In this document: positions 44,540 through 56,036 of the stretch, one piece after another | Layout: each line of letters begins with the position of its first letter | Position numbering within the stretch: position 1 is the stretch's first letter | Source: Bathynomus jamesi | Taxonomy: Eukaryota; Arthropoda; Malacostraca; Isopoda; Cirolanidae | Length of the DNA stretch: 64,000 bases | Assembly (NCBI GenBank): GCA_023014485.1 | Contig: JAJOZX010002573.1 | Span: 193,501 to 257,500 of the forward strand | Direction of reading: 5' to 3' | Position numbers and translations under genes: made by a program | The notes under the pieces: generated by a model | What the model saw: only the letters and a program-made list of their open reading frames with translations | Database searches by the model: none | Told to the model about the DNA's origin: nothing

Positions 44540-47500
44540 TAGGGTGGCCCACTTTTCAATTTTTTTTTAAAAGTATAGGTTATCGTAGTTTTTCCCATTA
44601 TTTGGCACTATACTAGCACATTGGTACCATTTTTACAAAAATTGATCAATATTTAGGGGTCTCGCATCGACCTTGAAATTACGAGTTTTTTTTTTTTAAT
44701 GCGTACGTTTTAACCTTTTACTGAATGAAGATAAATCATTAAGTAGGGATGTTTTCTGAATCCTCTTGATAAGAGAAGTCGTTTGGTGTGCCTTTCAATG
44801 TCATACGACTAACGGTTTAAAAGTTGTGCCTGTATACAGGTAATACCAATGTGCTAGTATAGTGCCAAATAATGGGAAAAACCACGATCACCTATACTTT
44901 TCAAAAAAATCAGCAAATAGCAGACAAATAAGGAAGAAAGAAACAATAACTTAAATAATCACTTGTGCATTGTATTGACCACTATCACACGTCACTGGCT
45001 GCAACGTTGTCCCTCTGTGCTATGTCATCGTGGCGAGTGATGACTTCTTGAAGTCGCCGAGCTCTTTCCGGTTCTTTTCCACCACCTGCAGAAGATCCTG
45101 CAGTTGTGTCTCGTCCTTTGTGACCGTGTTCGCATAGTCTTGTATCAGTTCGACTCCTCTTTCAGCGACGTCATTGGTGACCTGGAGATTAGAGATCACA
45201 TCCTTCAGACGACAAAAGTCCTCGTTCTCGTCCCACTTATCAGTTGGCAGGGTGAGCCACGAAGACCCATACATCTTCAGACCTGCAAATAAGAACCAGG
45301 AGGACTCGTCGATCAGGTCGGGGAGTAGCGTCATCTCGTCGACTGAGACGTTCTCGTATGTGAAGTCTTTGGGTACATGGAGGTGGGACAGCTTCTCTGC
45401 CATCTGTTGCTTCACAGTGCCATCCACCTTGTTGCTGCATAGAGCGAAGATGACGGTCTGAGGCCTGAGATACCAGAAGTGCCGCCTCATCACTACCAGT
45501 AACGCTTCTGCCACCTCGCGGTCCACTGCCCTATACCTCAGAAGACGCTGGTATAGTACCAGGTCATTCAACGGCGCATCAGCTGCTACAGGGGCCGCCA
45601 ACCAAGCTGGTACGTACAGAAGAGCGATGAACACCACGATCCTGTGCAGTTTGTCGACCAGCTCGGCGTCGAGCTCCAGCTGCCTACTGAACATCAGCAG
45701 TTTTGTGTAGTAGATGACCTGAAACAGAATAGGCACCATTGTAAGTAAGACAGGTTTATTGTTACCAATTACTTTGTTTGCGTTATAATGAAATGTTTAT
45801 CTTTGAATAACATTTAAACTTATCTCTAGATTATTTTTGTTTGAAAATACTAACTTTAGCCATCCATCTTGCGTGGTGGTAGGCTCCTGGGCGCATGAGG
45901 TGAATGCCACGGCGTGGTTGTGTCCCGAGTACCAGGAGCGTGATCTCTGCCACTTCCCGGTAATCGTCTCTGACGAAACCAGAAGCTGTGCTCAGGAAGC
46001 TGACCGCCGCGTCCCGGAGTTCTATTAGCCACGTACTCTCCGCCAGATTCTCGACCTGCAGCTTGCAGTAGGTCGAGAGATCGAGCTCGTCCCATCTTCA
46101 AAAATAATAAACAAGAAAATTGTGTGAGAAAACTCTGAAGTTCCTGTTTGGCTTGCTGTTTTATAAACTAGTGGAATATCATGTGTGCCCTAACTTTACC
46201 TTGCACAAAAAATGAACTAACCTTCTCTTCAACTGCTGAAACAAAGGATCAGTTGGTGCCGTAGTCCTTCCGAGCAGGGTGACGGCTACTGCCCCCACGA
46301 TAAGCTCTAGGACGTGATGACGGCATCCCAGCTGGAGTAGCGGTCGCCCGAGCATGTTTTCCAGCCGGACAACTGCACCCTGCACCCTCCCCGTGTTGGT
46401 GGAAGTGGTGTCGAAGCAGAGTCCGATGACGCTCTCCTCACATCCCCAATCTTCGAGAGCATGTATGGTTGCCCGCGCCTGCGACAGTCCGGTGCCGTCA
46501 GCAACAGCTGGGACTGACCGCAACTTTCCTTCTGTGCAATAAGGAGCCCCGGAGATGAGAATTGCTTGGCGGTGCTCCGCCGTTCCAAGGAAGTTCTGAA
46601 ACACATGCCATATATTTCAATTTCATGGTTGTAAAGTAACCTATTTTTGTTCACATTCAGTTCTCTTTTTAATTGACATTATGCTTCATGAATCTAATTA
46701 CTAAATTGATAGCTATGAAAACTTAATCAACTGACCTTGACCATTTTGCCATCCCAGTGGACAACAGTGTGACTCGGTGGCGTGAAGGGGTCCTTCACAG
46801 CCGTCGCCACTTTACGGCGATGTGACACTCTTCCCCGGCGAGCCGTTTCTTTCGAGATGCTGAACTGATTGAGGTCTGCTGGTGATCCGCCGAACGTGTG
46901 ATAGCAGCCACAATGCTTACTACCTATGTAGAGAATGGAAAGTGGAAAGGAAACTGTCAAGAATACATGTGGGTTACGGGACACTTTAAAACTGACGCTA
47001 TCGATGAATACTATACACAATACGCACCTGATTATTGGACATGCGGAAACGATCAGCCACTTCCATGACAGCAGGTGCATTAAGGATGCGGCGAGGAAGA
47101 TTGACAGGCACACTTGGCTCTTTCGGCAGGGGGAACGCTAGTTCTGTCTCCGTCTCTCCTGACATGCCAGTATCATCATTCTCCATGGCCTCATCTCCGG
47201 TTTCGTATGCACACTTTGAGGTTTGCGGCTCCTGGCGAGGACGTTTTCTTCCTTCCTGTAGCTTTCTTTTTAAAGCGAAAACTTTATCGTTCCCGCTCAT
47301 CGTTGCCACCCGAGGACCACGTTGATCGAGGTAGAAGTCAATATCTTCTTTCTTGTCCTTGTCGGACAGCAGTCGATTCTTCTTTATATCTTCGACAGCG
47401 TCAGATGCTCCGATATCCCACAGCTTGTCCACACTGTCCGAAAACTTCTGCCGTTTTCCTCCGGCGTCAGTTTCTCGTTTTCTGCTCTTTTGGAGTAAGT

Positions 47501-48352
47501 GCCACTCTTTCCACAATGCCTCTAGCTTCCGTTCGCAGTTGAGCTTTGTGATTGTTTTAATGCGGGCCATGTTCCAAAACTTTAAGACGTTGTTTACGGT
47601 TTCTTTGAATGCGTCTTTCCTGTTAGCAGTGTACTGGATAACACTGAAGAAGTATTGCAAAACCTGCCGTGTTGTTGGCAATTTGCTACCACTGATGGAG
47701 GACGACGGTTGGCCAACTAAAAAAATTTCCGAGGCCGATCTTAGAGAAGGTAGCGATATTATTTTCGCCTTTCCTTTTGATGACTCTCTATTTGTAGCTT
47801 CAAGAGTTCTTCCAGTTATGGTTGCCATCGATTTGTCCATGACAAAGGATGAGGAACTCAGACAGAATTTCAAAATGTTATGATCTCCAAAAAAAGAAAT
47901 AGGTTAGGTACCTGGCACAGGCATAGTGCATTTTCTAATTACCTATATACATTATACATTCCGCCCGGGTATGGTGACTCATTTTTTTGAAAAGTATAGG
48001 TGATCGTGGTTTTTCCTATTATTTGGCACTATACTAGCACATTGGTATTACCTGTATACAGGCACAACCTTTAAACCGTTAGTTGTATGACATTGGCAGG
48101 CACACCAAGCGACTTCTCTCATTAAGAGGATTCAGAAAACATCCCTACTTAATGATTTATCTTCATTCAGTAAAAAGTTAAAACGTACGCATATTAAAAA
48201 AAAAAACTCATAATTTCAAGGTCGATGCGAGACCCCTAAATATTGATCAATTTTTGTAAAAATGGTACCAATGTGCTAGTATAGTGCCAAATAATGGGAA
48301 AAACCACGATCACCTATACTTTAAAAAAAAAATGGAAAAGTGGGCCACCCTA
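44540..48352 (-). mobile_element. 3.8-kb DNA transposon of unplaced superfamily, apparently complete
   Basis: GTGTACAA stands at 44,532-44,539 and 48,353-48,360, a perfect 8-bp target duplication. The ends start TAGGGTGGCCCACTTTTC and are inverted repeats of about 370 bp. Each terminal repeat is itself a foldback (44,570-44,645 pairs with 44,840-44,910; 47,985-48,060 pairs with 48,260-48,330). The left arm at 13,400 shows the empty site. A minus-strand, five-exon gene fills the middle with no stop seen. Confidence 0.93.
45020..47873 (-). CDS. Putative transposase, five exons, 779 aa, apparently intact
   Basis: Exons inferred: 47,873-47,028, 46,915-46,736, 46,595-46,222, 46,095-45,855 and 45,718-45,020, all joined in frame with GT donors and AG acceptors. 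The N-terminus (KLPTTRQVLQYFF, then LWDIGASDAVED) is shared with the relic at 49,870-50,250. The core has Asp337 in VVHWDGKMVK, Asp404 in GLCFDTTSTNTG, and C433-x-x-H436 in LGCRHHVLEL, the order seen in hAT-like and related DDE enzymes. Glu734 in NDVAERGVEL near the C-terminus is a candidate third acid. GIHLMRPGAYHHARWMAK links core and C-terminus. I know this family only as unnamed proteins in invertebrates; the transposase role is inferred from its position inside terminal repeats. The first exon's start could lie at the later Met of MDKSMATI. Confidence 0.75.
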
Positions 48353-48424
48353 GTGTACAATAATAAGTTTCGCTGATAGTAAAATATGTGATGAAGAAAA
48401 ATTCGTACTTGCTAGTGTCTCTCT

Positions 48425-48530
48425 TCACATGAAGGTCAAGTTGGGGCCCCCACCTCTATACATGGTTTGGTGGAGGAGCGAGTTGCTCTCCACCTGGGTT
48501 CGAGAACCGGTGATGGTAGGCGATGTGTAA
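48425..48530 (+). repeat. tRNA-derived SINE-like segment (right-arm copy)
   Basis: TGGTTTGGTGG (A-box-like) and GGGTTCGAGAACC (B-box-like) about 33 bases apart; partner of 13,225-13,345. Confidence 0.5.
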
Positions 48531-48719
48531 ACTATTCTTCCTTTTAAACAATGGAGGGAATTGTTTCTGTTTATATAATTGTTGTGTGTGTGCTGTTTGT
48601 ACTGATTCATAATTTCTGTAGTAAATGATAAATATTATTTTTCACAAGATACTTCCGTTATTCTAGGTAAACCTTCTTATTCCGCTCCCTCTAATATTCA
48701 GAAATCATGCATAAATGGT

Positions 48720-48766
48720 GTGTATATATATATATATATATCTATATATATATATATATATATATA
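48720..48766. repeat. (TA)n microsatellite
   Basis: TA repeats with one CTA break, partner of the left-arm tracts at 10,612-10,829 but shorter. Confidence 0.95.
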
Positions 48767-49107
48767 CACATCTGAAGTGGTTTACACCCATCTCTAGATA
48801 CCTCTGGCCAATTCTTCTGTAAAAAAAAAAATATATATGAGAGAGAGAGAGAAAGGGGGGGAATAAACAAACAGATAAACAACATGACCTAGTGTTGCAA
48901 TAAAGTTTAACGGGAGCCCCACTGGAATACCCTGGGTTCCCATTTATCTACCAACCGTGGAAGGATGTTTACACTCCACCTTAGACCTTCAGCTTAACAC
49001 GGGCTACCAGCAACACTAGAATAACCAGGGTTCCCATTTATCTACCAACCGTGGAAGGATGCACCGTCATCGGGTCTCGAACCCGTCGCATATAGTCGCG
49101 CATATAG

Positions 49108-49108
<1 letters not shown>

Positions 49109-49149
<41 letters not shown>
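49109..49149. repeat. (GT)n microsatellite
   Basis: About 20 GT units; the corresponding left-arm position at 10,240 has only ACACACA. Confidence 0.95.
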
Positions 49150-49570
49150 TATTTTATGGGCGTATAGGCGGGAGTGTACGTGCATTTGTCCAAACGTGGT
49201 ATACACTGTGCCAACTGGCTGATTATGGGCTTATAAGACAGCAAGCGCTGGGATGAAGTCTTAATATGCGCTTGGCTCCTGTCAAGCGAACACCTCTCTT
49301 CCTCTCTCTCCTCCTCCTCTCTCTTAGGTTAGGTATAATCCTTTAGGGGGTGAGGCCGTCCCAACTTTTCACCCAAAGAGGTCTCCCCAAGCAAGCTGGG
49401 GAGTTCATTGAAACTTGAGGGGTAACCCCCTCCCCTATAGTTGCATAACATCTTACAACATTCCTCCCTCCCCCTTTGTTGCATAACCTCTTGCAACATT
49501 TCCTTTGCAACATTGATCAACATTTGGAATTGCATTGCACTCTCTCCTTTTGCACCCATACTACTAACAT

Positions 49571-49757
49571 CGTTGGAAACTTCCAAGGGTAACGTTATGT
49601 TGTATTTGGGAGGGTTATTATAATAATCATGAAATAGTTATTCCTTTATTTAAATATAAATAAAACTATTGTAATACTGAATTATATTTGTTGCTAATTA
49701 TTTATGTAAGTAGTATTTATAACGTTAAGTAGTTAATTATGTTAAATTAGTAATTAA
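49571..49757. other. AT-rich junction outside the right arm
   Basis: Pairing with the left arm fades out here. AT-rich, without a gene; probably an intron or untranslated part of the relic transposon that follows. Confidence 0.4.
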
Positions 49758-51792
49758 GAGGCTCGATAGGGGGACCTGTATTCGCCACTTGCATCTTTTC
49801 CTAAAGATTTGTGGGCTTTCCAAATTTCAACTTCTAAGTACCGCATAATGTTATTTTTTTGTATCTTCAGATGGAAACCAGGTCTAAAATTGAAGTGTAT
49901 TTGCTGGGAACTTTGGTCAAAAAGTTGAAGGGAGGAAAGCTGCCGTCGAATAGGCAGGTTCTCGGACTTTTTCTCAACCTTCAACGCACCAAGGAAAAAA
50001 AACATCCGAGTTGCGGCGAGTGAGGTCATCTTGGAGTGACCCACTTTTGACAAAAGAGAGAGTTCGAGTACCCACTAAGGCACCCCAGCATTCAATTAAA
50101 AAGATGGAGAAGACTTTCAAGGAGTGGAAAGCCTCAAAAGGCACAGGGGAAGTAAAACAGAGGGACAGAAGAAGAAGGAACATGAGTTTGTCGACCGGTT
50201 GAAAGATCTCTTCAACATCGCCCACGCCGATGCACTGGCGTGGGCGTGCATCGGCGTCTTCCAGACTATCCTGGAAGACTGCGCTTTCCTCCCGTCCAGA
50301 GGGAGAGGGGGCGTCGCGGAGTCATGGCATCTATTGACAGTGCTCTCGCAAGCAAGGAAAAGTGGACTCAGGGGAGGGTGGCGGCCAAGGAGAAGAGGCG
50401 TCTCTCTTCAGCCTCTTATCTAGAGCTTGTGCCCGCCAGCTCTTTTGAGAAGGCACTTGGAAGTTCCTCTGGACCTGAAGTCCTCGTGTTCAAAAGGTTC
50501 AAGGAGAAATGGGATTGGGGCTTCATCAACCAGAGTAGCTTCCAGCCAAGACCAAATGATGACGTCATATGATGTGCCATTTCGCCCGTGAAAGATAAGG
50601 TCCTGGCAGTTGCTGAAGAGCATCTCAAGAAAGCGCAACCCAGGGACGACTACCGGGAGCTTCTGGAATTATTGAACATTTTCCTTGACGGAGTCCCTCC
50701 ACGGGGTATTCACTTCATGGTCCCAGGAGCCATGCACCAAGCCCGATGGATGACAAGGATCCTGTACTCCTTGAAGGTGTGGCTGTTCCAGAGCCAGTTC
50801 AAGCTCAGGAAGAAAGAAGAAACTGGCCTCCGAGACTTCTGCATCTTTGCCACCACAACATACTTCTGACCTTGGATCGAAGTTCTCTTGGCAGCTGTTG
50901 CTCCCCTCAATAATCTCAACTTATGGAAGCAGCTCCTGAAGTACCCCCTCTCCCACCAATTCGACCACCAACAGCAAGAAACTCTCCATTTACCCTTGGT
51001 ACCTATCTAAAGAGTTAGTGACGTTGACGACGCTATTTGATCGCAGGGCACCAGTGGAAACAAAGAGAAAGATGGTGGATGCCCTCAATGTCGAGGAGGA
51101 GTAAGACTAAGAGCATCCCCCAAAGCATCCACGGGTTGATTTGAGTACCGTGTACACGCAAGGCCTTGAGAGCTTTGTAACGAGGAATTCCAGGACGCTT
51201 TTCGACCGGCTGAGCCTGTCGACCTATTTCCTCAGCATGGACCCAAAGTCTTGGATTCTCAGGGACGACTACGCAGCGTCAACGAGGGTGGCCGAAGACC
51301 TCGCAGTAGTCAGTGACCACGCCAATCGCGGTGTCGCCTTTGTCCACGCATACAACAAGGTGTTGTCAAAGAACGAGAAACAGCTCCACTTCCTCCTTCA
51401 GGTAGTGACTGATCACCGGCAGCTCTTCCAGGAAAGCCTGAAGGGCATCTTGACGCGAACCAAGCGAAAATGGTGGATAATACCTAGTACTGGCTGCGGG
51501 GGGGAACTTGGATATATTTCGTCTGTCGTGAGACTAAAACGGAATTTTCGAGTTTTCAAGTACCATAGGAAGCCATGTTGGTTGCTTATTCGCTTAGTAC
51601 ACAAGAACATAGACACCAACCCAATATAGTAAAACTTCAACCCTGGTGGTCAACCTCTAAATATCTAAATATTAACTAAATAAAACCAAGGTTTGCACAC
51701 GAACCTTTCAGCCCAAACGAAACAAATAAGGTGGGTGACAGCTTAAAATTTCTCAGTTCTAACTTTCACCCTTACACTTTCGGACCACCTTA
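49758..51792 (+). pseudogene. Relic transposase related to the gene at 45,020-47,873
   Basis: Translated pieces match the intact gene in order. At 49,920-50,000 comes GGKLPSNRQVLGLF. At 50,190-50,250 LKDLFNIAHADAL appears in place of LWDIGASDAV, and at 50,300 QREKGRRGVMASID. At 50,640-50,770 comes RDDYRELLELLNIFLDG with PPRGIHFMVPGAMHQARWM, and at 51,200-51,450 LSTYFLSMDPKSW then VSDHANRGVAFVHAYNKVL. The catalytic centre (HWDGK, CFDTTS, CRHH) is missing between about 50,530 and 50,590, and several frameshifts occur. The right terminus (CGGACCACCTTA, complement TAAGGTGGTCCG) is at 51,781-51,792. Internally deleted, non-functional. Confidence 0.75.
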
Positions 51793-51796
<4 letters not shown>

Positions 51797-51832
<36 letters not shown>

Positions 51833-51834
51833 TA

Positions 51835-51865
<31 letters not shown>

Positions 51866-51895
51866 GTGTATGTATGTATATGTATGTATATATGT
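51797..51895. repeat. (TA)n then (TATG)n microsatellite
   Basis: TA repeats to about 51,842, followed by TATG units. The adjacent open frame starting MYVCMYVCMYVY is an artefact. Confidence 0.95.
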
Positions 51896-53149
51896 TAACC
51901 CCTCCGTCTATGGCCTTGGTCGGTTCGAAGTTGATGGGGGTTCTGGTCAGGTGGCAGCAACGGATTCGTTACTCTGGAGTAGCTGGTACCATATAGGGAA
52001 TCGCAGTAGTTTTCTTCTATACTACTCTCCGATTTCTTATTGTAGTGGATCGGAGGATTCTGTGAAGCTGATTAAATTCTCTGAAGGTTCCCCGATTCTT
52101 CTTGTAACGGATCGGGAAATTATTTTTTTCTATTTCAGACTAAGTTCTCTGAAGAGAGCAAGGCTGGAAGAAGATAAAGACTTTTTCTTACGGTAATTTA
52201 CTGCTAAAATATTACAGGTAATGCTCAGCCTCTAAGTTAGATCAGTCTAATCAGAATGAACATTGGAGAAATTTTATGGGTTTTTATATTCATTTTTTTT
52301 ACTGACATCATTATTATTTAATGCTGATCTGTTTTTGTTTTTTATTCTCAATAGGCTGATTTACTTTGCAAAACATTTAGAGACAAAACAAATATTTTTG
52401 CTGTATCAATGTCTAGACTGCTAAGCAAGAGGAAGCCATATTTTTATTTTAAACCGCATATTGACAGATCTGATGTTATCATGATCTGCCGAGTTAACTA
52501 AAAATGGAAAATGAAATATGACTTCCATCACGAATTACAATCAAACATGCACACGAGCAAAAATTAAGTGCTTAAGATTCAAAACGTTAAGCAGGATATG
52601 ACTTCATCTTTTACAACGAAGACAGAATGTATACAAGAAATGAACATTGCAGAATTTAACAAGATTACTAAATCTAAAAAAATGATTAAGTAGTTTACAA
52701 AGAAATAATTTACCAATTATAAAATAGAAAGCAAATCAAAAATGTATCCAAACTTGTGTCAGCGTTATACAATTTTGGACTTTATATTTCAAAATGAATG
52801 TATGAATAAGAATATAAGGATTATATAAATATACGAAGTATACGAATGAACATAAGAATTATATGAATGAATATAAGAATTATATGAATGTAAATAAGAA
52901 TATATGAGTATAGGAATTATTCATTGTTCATTTTTACATATATATTTGGTAACCTTAGTTTTGCTTCTCCCGAAGCAACATTGTTCATTTTGACTAAGCT
53001 TGCTGCCTCACCTTAGACTTACAGTTTAACATGGAATCCGAACCACAAAATTACATTTACGTCAAATTACATTTAATTCAATAAAATAAATATGCGATGA
53101 GTATGGACTTTCGTTATACCCTGAATAAATAAATAAATATATATATATA
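51896..53149. other. No gene recognised; AT-rich
   Basis: Non-coding. 52,795-52,925 is a degenerate tandem repeat of about 23 bp built on AATATAAGAATTATATGAATG. 52,990-53,050 resembles part of the repeat at 48,970-49,010 (CACCTTAGAC-TTCAGTTTAAC). 53,170-53,290 resembles the SINE-like region at 36,090-36,190. Nothing else could be assigned. Confidence 0.5.
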
Positions 53150-55025
53150 CCTGGTAAACCTTGTAAAAGTTCAGTGCGTCGGTCACTCTTCAAACGAAGG
53201 TCAAGCTGGTGGCCCCACCTGTACGGAGGAACCTGATGGAGGAACGAGTAGGTTTCTTGCACTCTGCATCTGGTACCGTCCTGAGCCAGGCATCTAGTCT
53301 TCTTTTGAAGATTTCAACTTTGACCCCTGTGACGTTCCTAAAGTCCTTTGGAAGCTAGTTAAAAAGTAATGACCACCTGACAACCAAGCTATTTTCCTTC
53401 AGTGCTGAGGGCGTTCCTTGCAGGGCCTTTAGTTAGGGAACACTCCACAGTCTACCTCTCTTCTTTTCCAATGTTGTTTGGATGTTAATTGGGTTTAGTT
53501 TAGATGGGTATCGGTTTTTCGATCATTTCCTATGTGTAAGTTATGGTGTATCTCTCTCTTATTCTTTCCCGCGAATACAGATTTAATTTACGTTGTCTTT
53601 CCCAGTAGTTGAGTTCTTTGCAGCCATCAGCCTTGGCTGTGAGATTGATTCCTCTGGGCTTCTTCTAGTTTATTAATTTCTTCTTTGTATGGGAACGTCA
53701 AGACTGAGCGGTGTTCAAGTTTTGGTATGATCAGTGTTTTCAGCAGGGGAATCATTACCGTCTTGTCCCTTCTTTTGAAGGTTCTTAGTAGCTGTCCCAT
53801 AACTCATTTTGCTTTGTTTATCGCCCTCTGATTCTGTGCTTCAAATTTTGCATCATCGGTCATTATTATCCCTAAATTCTTTGCTTTCGTGCTTCTCTAA
53901 ATTTCCTGTCTCTCTTCTATAGCTCAAAAGCTGAAATTTCTCGATGTTAAAATTCATGTTAGTGTCGTCTGACCATTTGTATATTCTGTTTGTGTCCTTC
54001 TGTGGGCTTCCACCTCTTCTACGTTTGCCGATTTTTCTGCTGGTCCTTGTATCATCAGCAAAGGATGTTACTATACTTTTGTCGTCTACTTCATTGTCTA
54101 TACCTGTCAGCATGATAATGAATAGAGCTGTGGCTAATACTTTTGATTGTGGACCTGAGCTGCGTACTTTCGATTCTGATAATTATAGACATTGGATTTT
54201 TACGGCTTGCTGCTGTTCTGTGATGAAGTTGTAGATCCATTTGCCCATTTTGCCTGTTATTCCCATGTCTTCCATTTTATGCGCTATTGTTATTATCACA
54301 CTTATCGAATGCTTTAGCAAAATCTGTGTACATGACATCGTACTTTTCATTGCCTTCAAGTGCGTCTATAATATTGTTATAGTGCTCTATTAGTTGTGAT
54401 AGGCACGATCTTCCTGATCGGAATCCGTGTTGGTTCTCATTAAATCTTTCCAGCTTCTCCAAAAACTCATATATTTTCTCCCTTACTATTTTTTCAAATA
54501 TTTTGGTGAGATGTGATGTCAGGGACATTGGTCTATAGTTCTTTGCTTGAGACCTATCCCCCTCCCCTTTATATATACTGTAGGAGTAATGCTCACTCAT
54601 TTTAGTATGTTCGGTATTTACACCGTGTCCAGGGATTTTCTCCATATCCAATAAAGGGGTGAAGCTATTTCGTTCTTACAGTTTTTAATCAACAAGGCAT
54701 TCCATTTGTCAGGGCCTGCAGCTAAATGTGGTTTCATTTGTCCTATAACTTTCTCTATATCTTCTTCGTTAAATTGAAAATCAGTTATACATTCTCCTTC
54801 CTCTTCAAAAAAAGTATTTCTGTCAGGTACTGCTTTGTCTCTATTTCTGGTACTGAAAGCTTATTCATGTTGAGCTCTCAATATTTCAGATATTTTTTTA
54901 GATCATCGTTTAACGCGTTATTTTTTTTCCTTAAGGGTGTGATAGTGGTCCGCGTTTTTGTTTTTCTTTACGCGAAGCTATAAAAGTATTTTGGGTTATC
55001 TTTTACTGTTTTCACTGCATCTTCT

Positions 55026-55029
<4 letters not shown>

Positions 55030-55080
<51 letters not shown>

Positions 55081-55088
55081 CTCTCTCT
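55030..55088. repeat. (CT)n microsatellite
   Basis: About 28 CT units within the LINE, not present in the other copy, which has CCTTTTCCTCTTCC at this place (61,490). Confidence 0.95.
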
Positions 55089-55183
55089 GAATGGCCCTTA
55101 ATCAGGGCTTGTATTTCCCTGTCTATACTTTCCAATTTTACTTGTATTACATTTTTGTGCTATTGTCTGTGCAATTAATTATC

Positions 55184-55385
55184 GTATTTCCCGGCGTATA
55201 ACGCGCACCCTAATTTTGAAGAGAAAATTATTTTGAAGAGAAAATTTAGGAAAATAAAAATTTAGGAAACAATATACCTCCTACCTCACTTCACCTGTAC
55301 AATTTTAACGAGTTAATTTTAACGCAGGGTGATTTTTGGAGTATTTTGGGGGAAAAAAAAGTGCGCGTTATACGCCGGGAAATAC
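55184..55385. mobile_element. 202-bp MITE in the LINE
   Basis: The inverted ends GTATTTCCCGGCGTATAACG and their complement extend to CGCAC. Comparison with the other LINE copy (61,585-61,610) shows it is an insertion near GCAATTAACTTTG. The target duplication is imperfect. Confidence 0.88.
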
Positions 55386-56036
55386 ATTAACTTTGTGGCT
55401 ACTCTCCCTCTCTTGCGGAATAGGGTTCGCCTTTGCCTCTCGAAATAGTTCCTCTTTCCCTTTGGCTGTACTTTTGGAACATATTTTAAGATTTCCAGCG
55501 TCTTTTTTTTCCTCAAGGTTATTAGTATTTCTTCGGTCGTTTTATCCTCTAAGACTGTTTTCCATTCTATTTGTGCCATATGGGATTTCATTTCTTCCCA
55601 ATTTATAGTCTTAAAGTTTAGATTAAAATTCTTAAATTTGCTTCTTTCTTCAATATGAGTATTTCCTTTAGTGCTCTCAACATTTTAGTGGATATCTCGA
55701 TAACGTTGTTGTCTGAGGTATTTGTTGGTGTTATTTTTATATCATTAAGTTGGTGTTATTCGTGAATACCGATCAAAGCAGTTTTTTTTTCTGGTGTTAT
55801 CTGTTATCTCCTGTGTTAACATAAATTCATTTGTTAGAGCTATCAACATTTTTGCTTGTTCCTGTCTTCTCTTGTGCCCCACTTTTCCTGGTATACATAT
55901 ATATATACACACGCAACACACACACACACATTTCTTCCCATTCTTTTGTATTTTATAAATGGGAAAATCACCGCAGAGTTGGCAATGGCTTCAGAGAATT
56001 TTGCAGTTGGAGCGTTTGAAGGTCTATAGATGACTA

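Larger units (their letters stand above)
22319..49570. repeat. Right arm of the giant palindrome, broken by insertions
   Basis: The reverse complement of 9,815-21,620, in pieces: 22,319-22,679, 34,775-40,889, 44,406-44,539 and 48,353-49,570. The gaps are the BEL/Pao element, the 3.5-kb element and the 3.8-kb element, each with duplicated target bases at its edges. Joining the flanks of the BEL insertion across its 5-bp duplication restores continuous pairing with 21,266-21,290. The outer edge lies near 49,570, just past the GCACCCATACTACTAAC stretch. Confidence 0.92.

Noticed and set aside
45856..46101. 81-codon frame starting MGRARSLDLLQAAGRE as a protein
   Set aside because: The +1 frame of the same exon matches the related relic (RDDYRE..., GIHLMRPGAYHHARWM), so this frame is a shadow.
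47035..47883. Plus-strand frames of 96-176 codons opposite the five-exon gene
   Set aside because: They are antisense shadows of exon 1, whose minus-strand frame is supported by similarity to the relic at 49,870-50,250 and by in-frame splicing.
9815..49570. Simple palindromic-read (missed adapter) artefact
   Set aside because: The arms differ by many substitutions and by several large insertions with clean target duplications, which a single-molecule artefact would not produce; an inverted join of two alleles remains possible and is listed as a refutation test.
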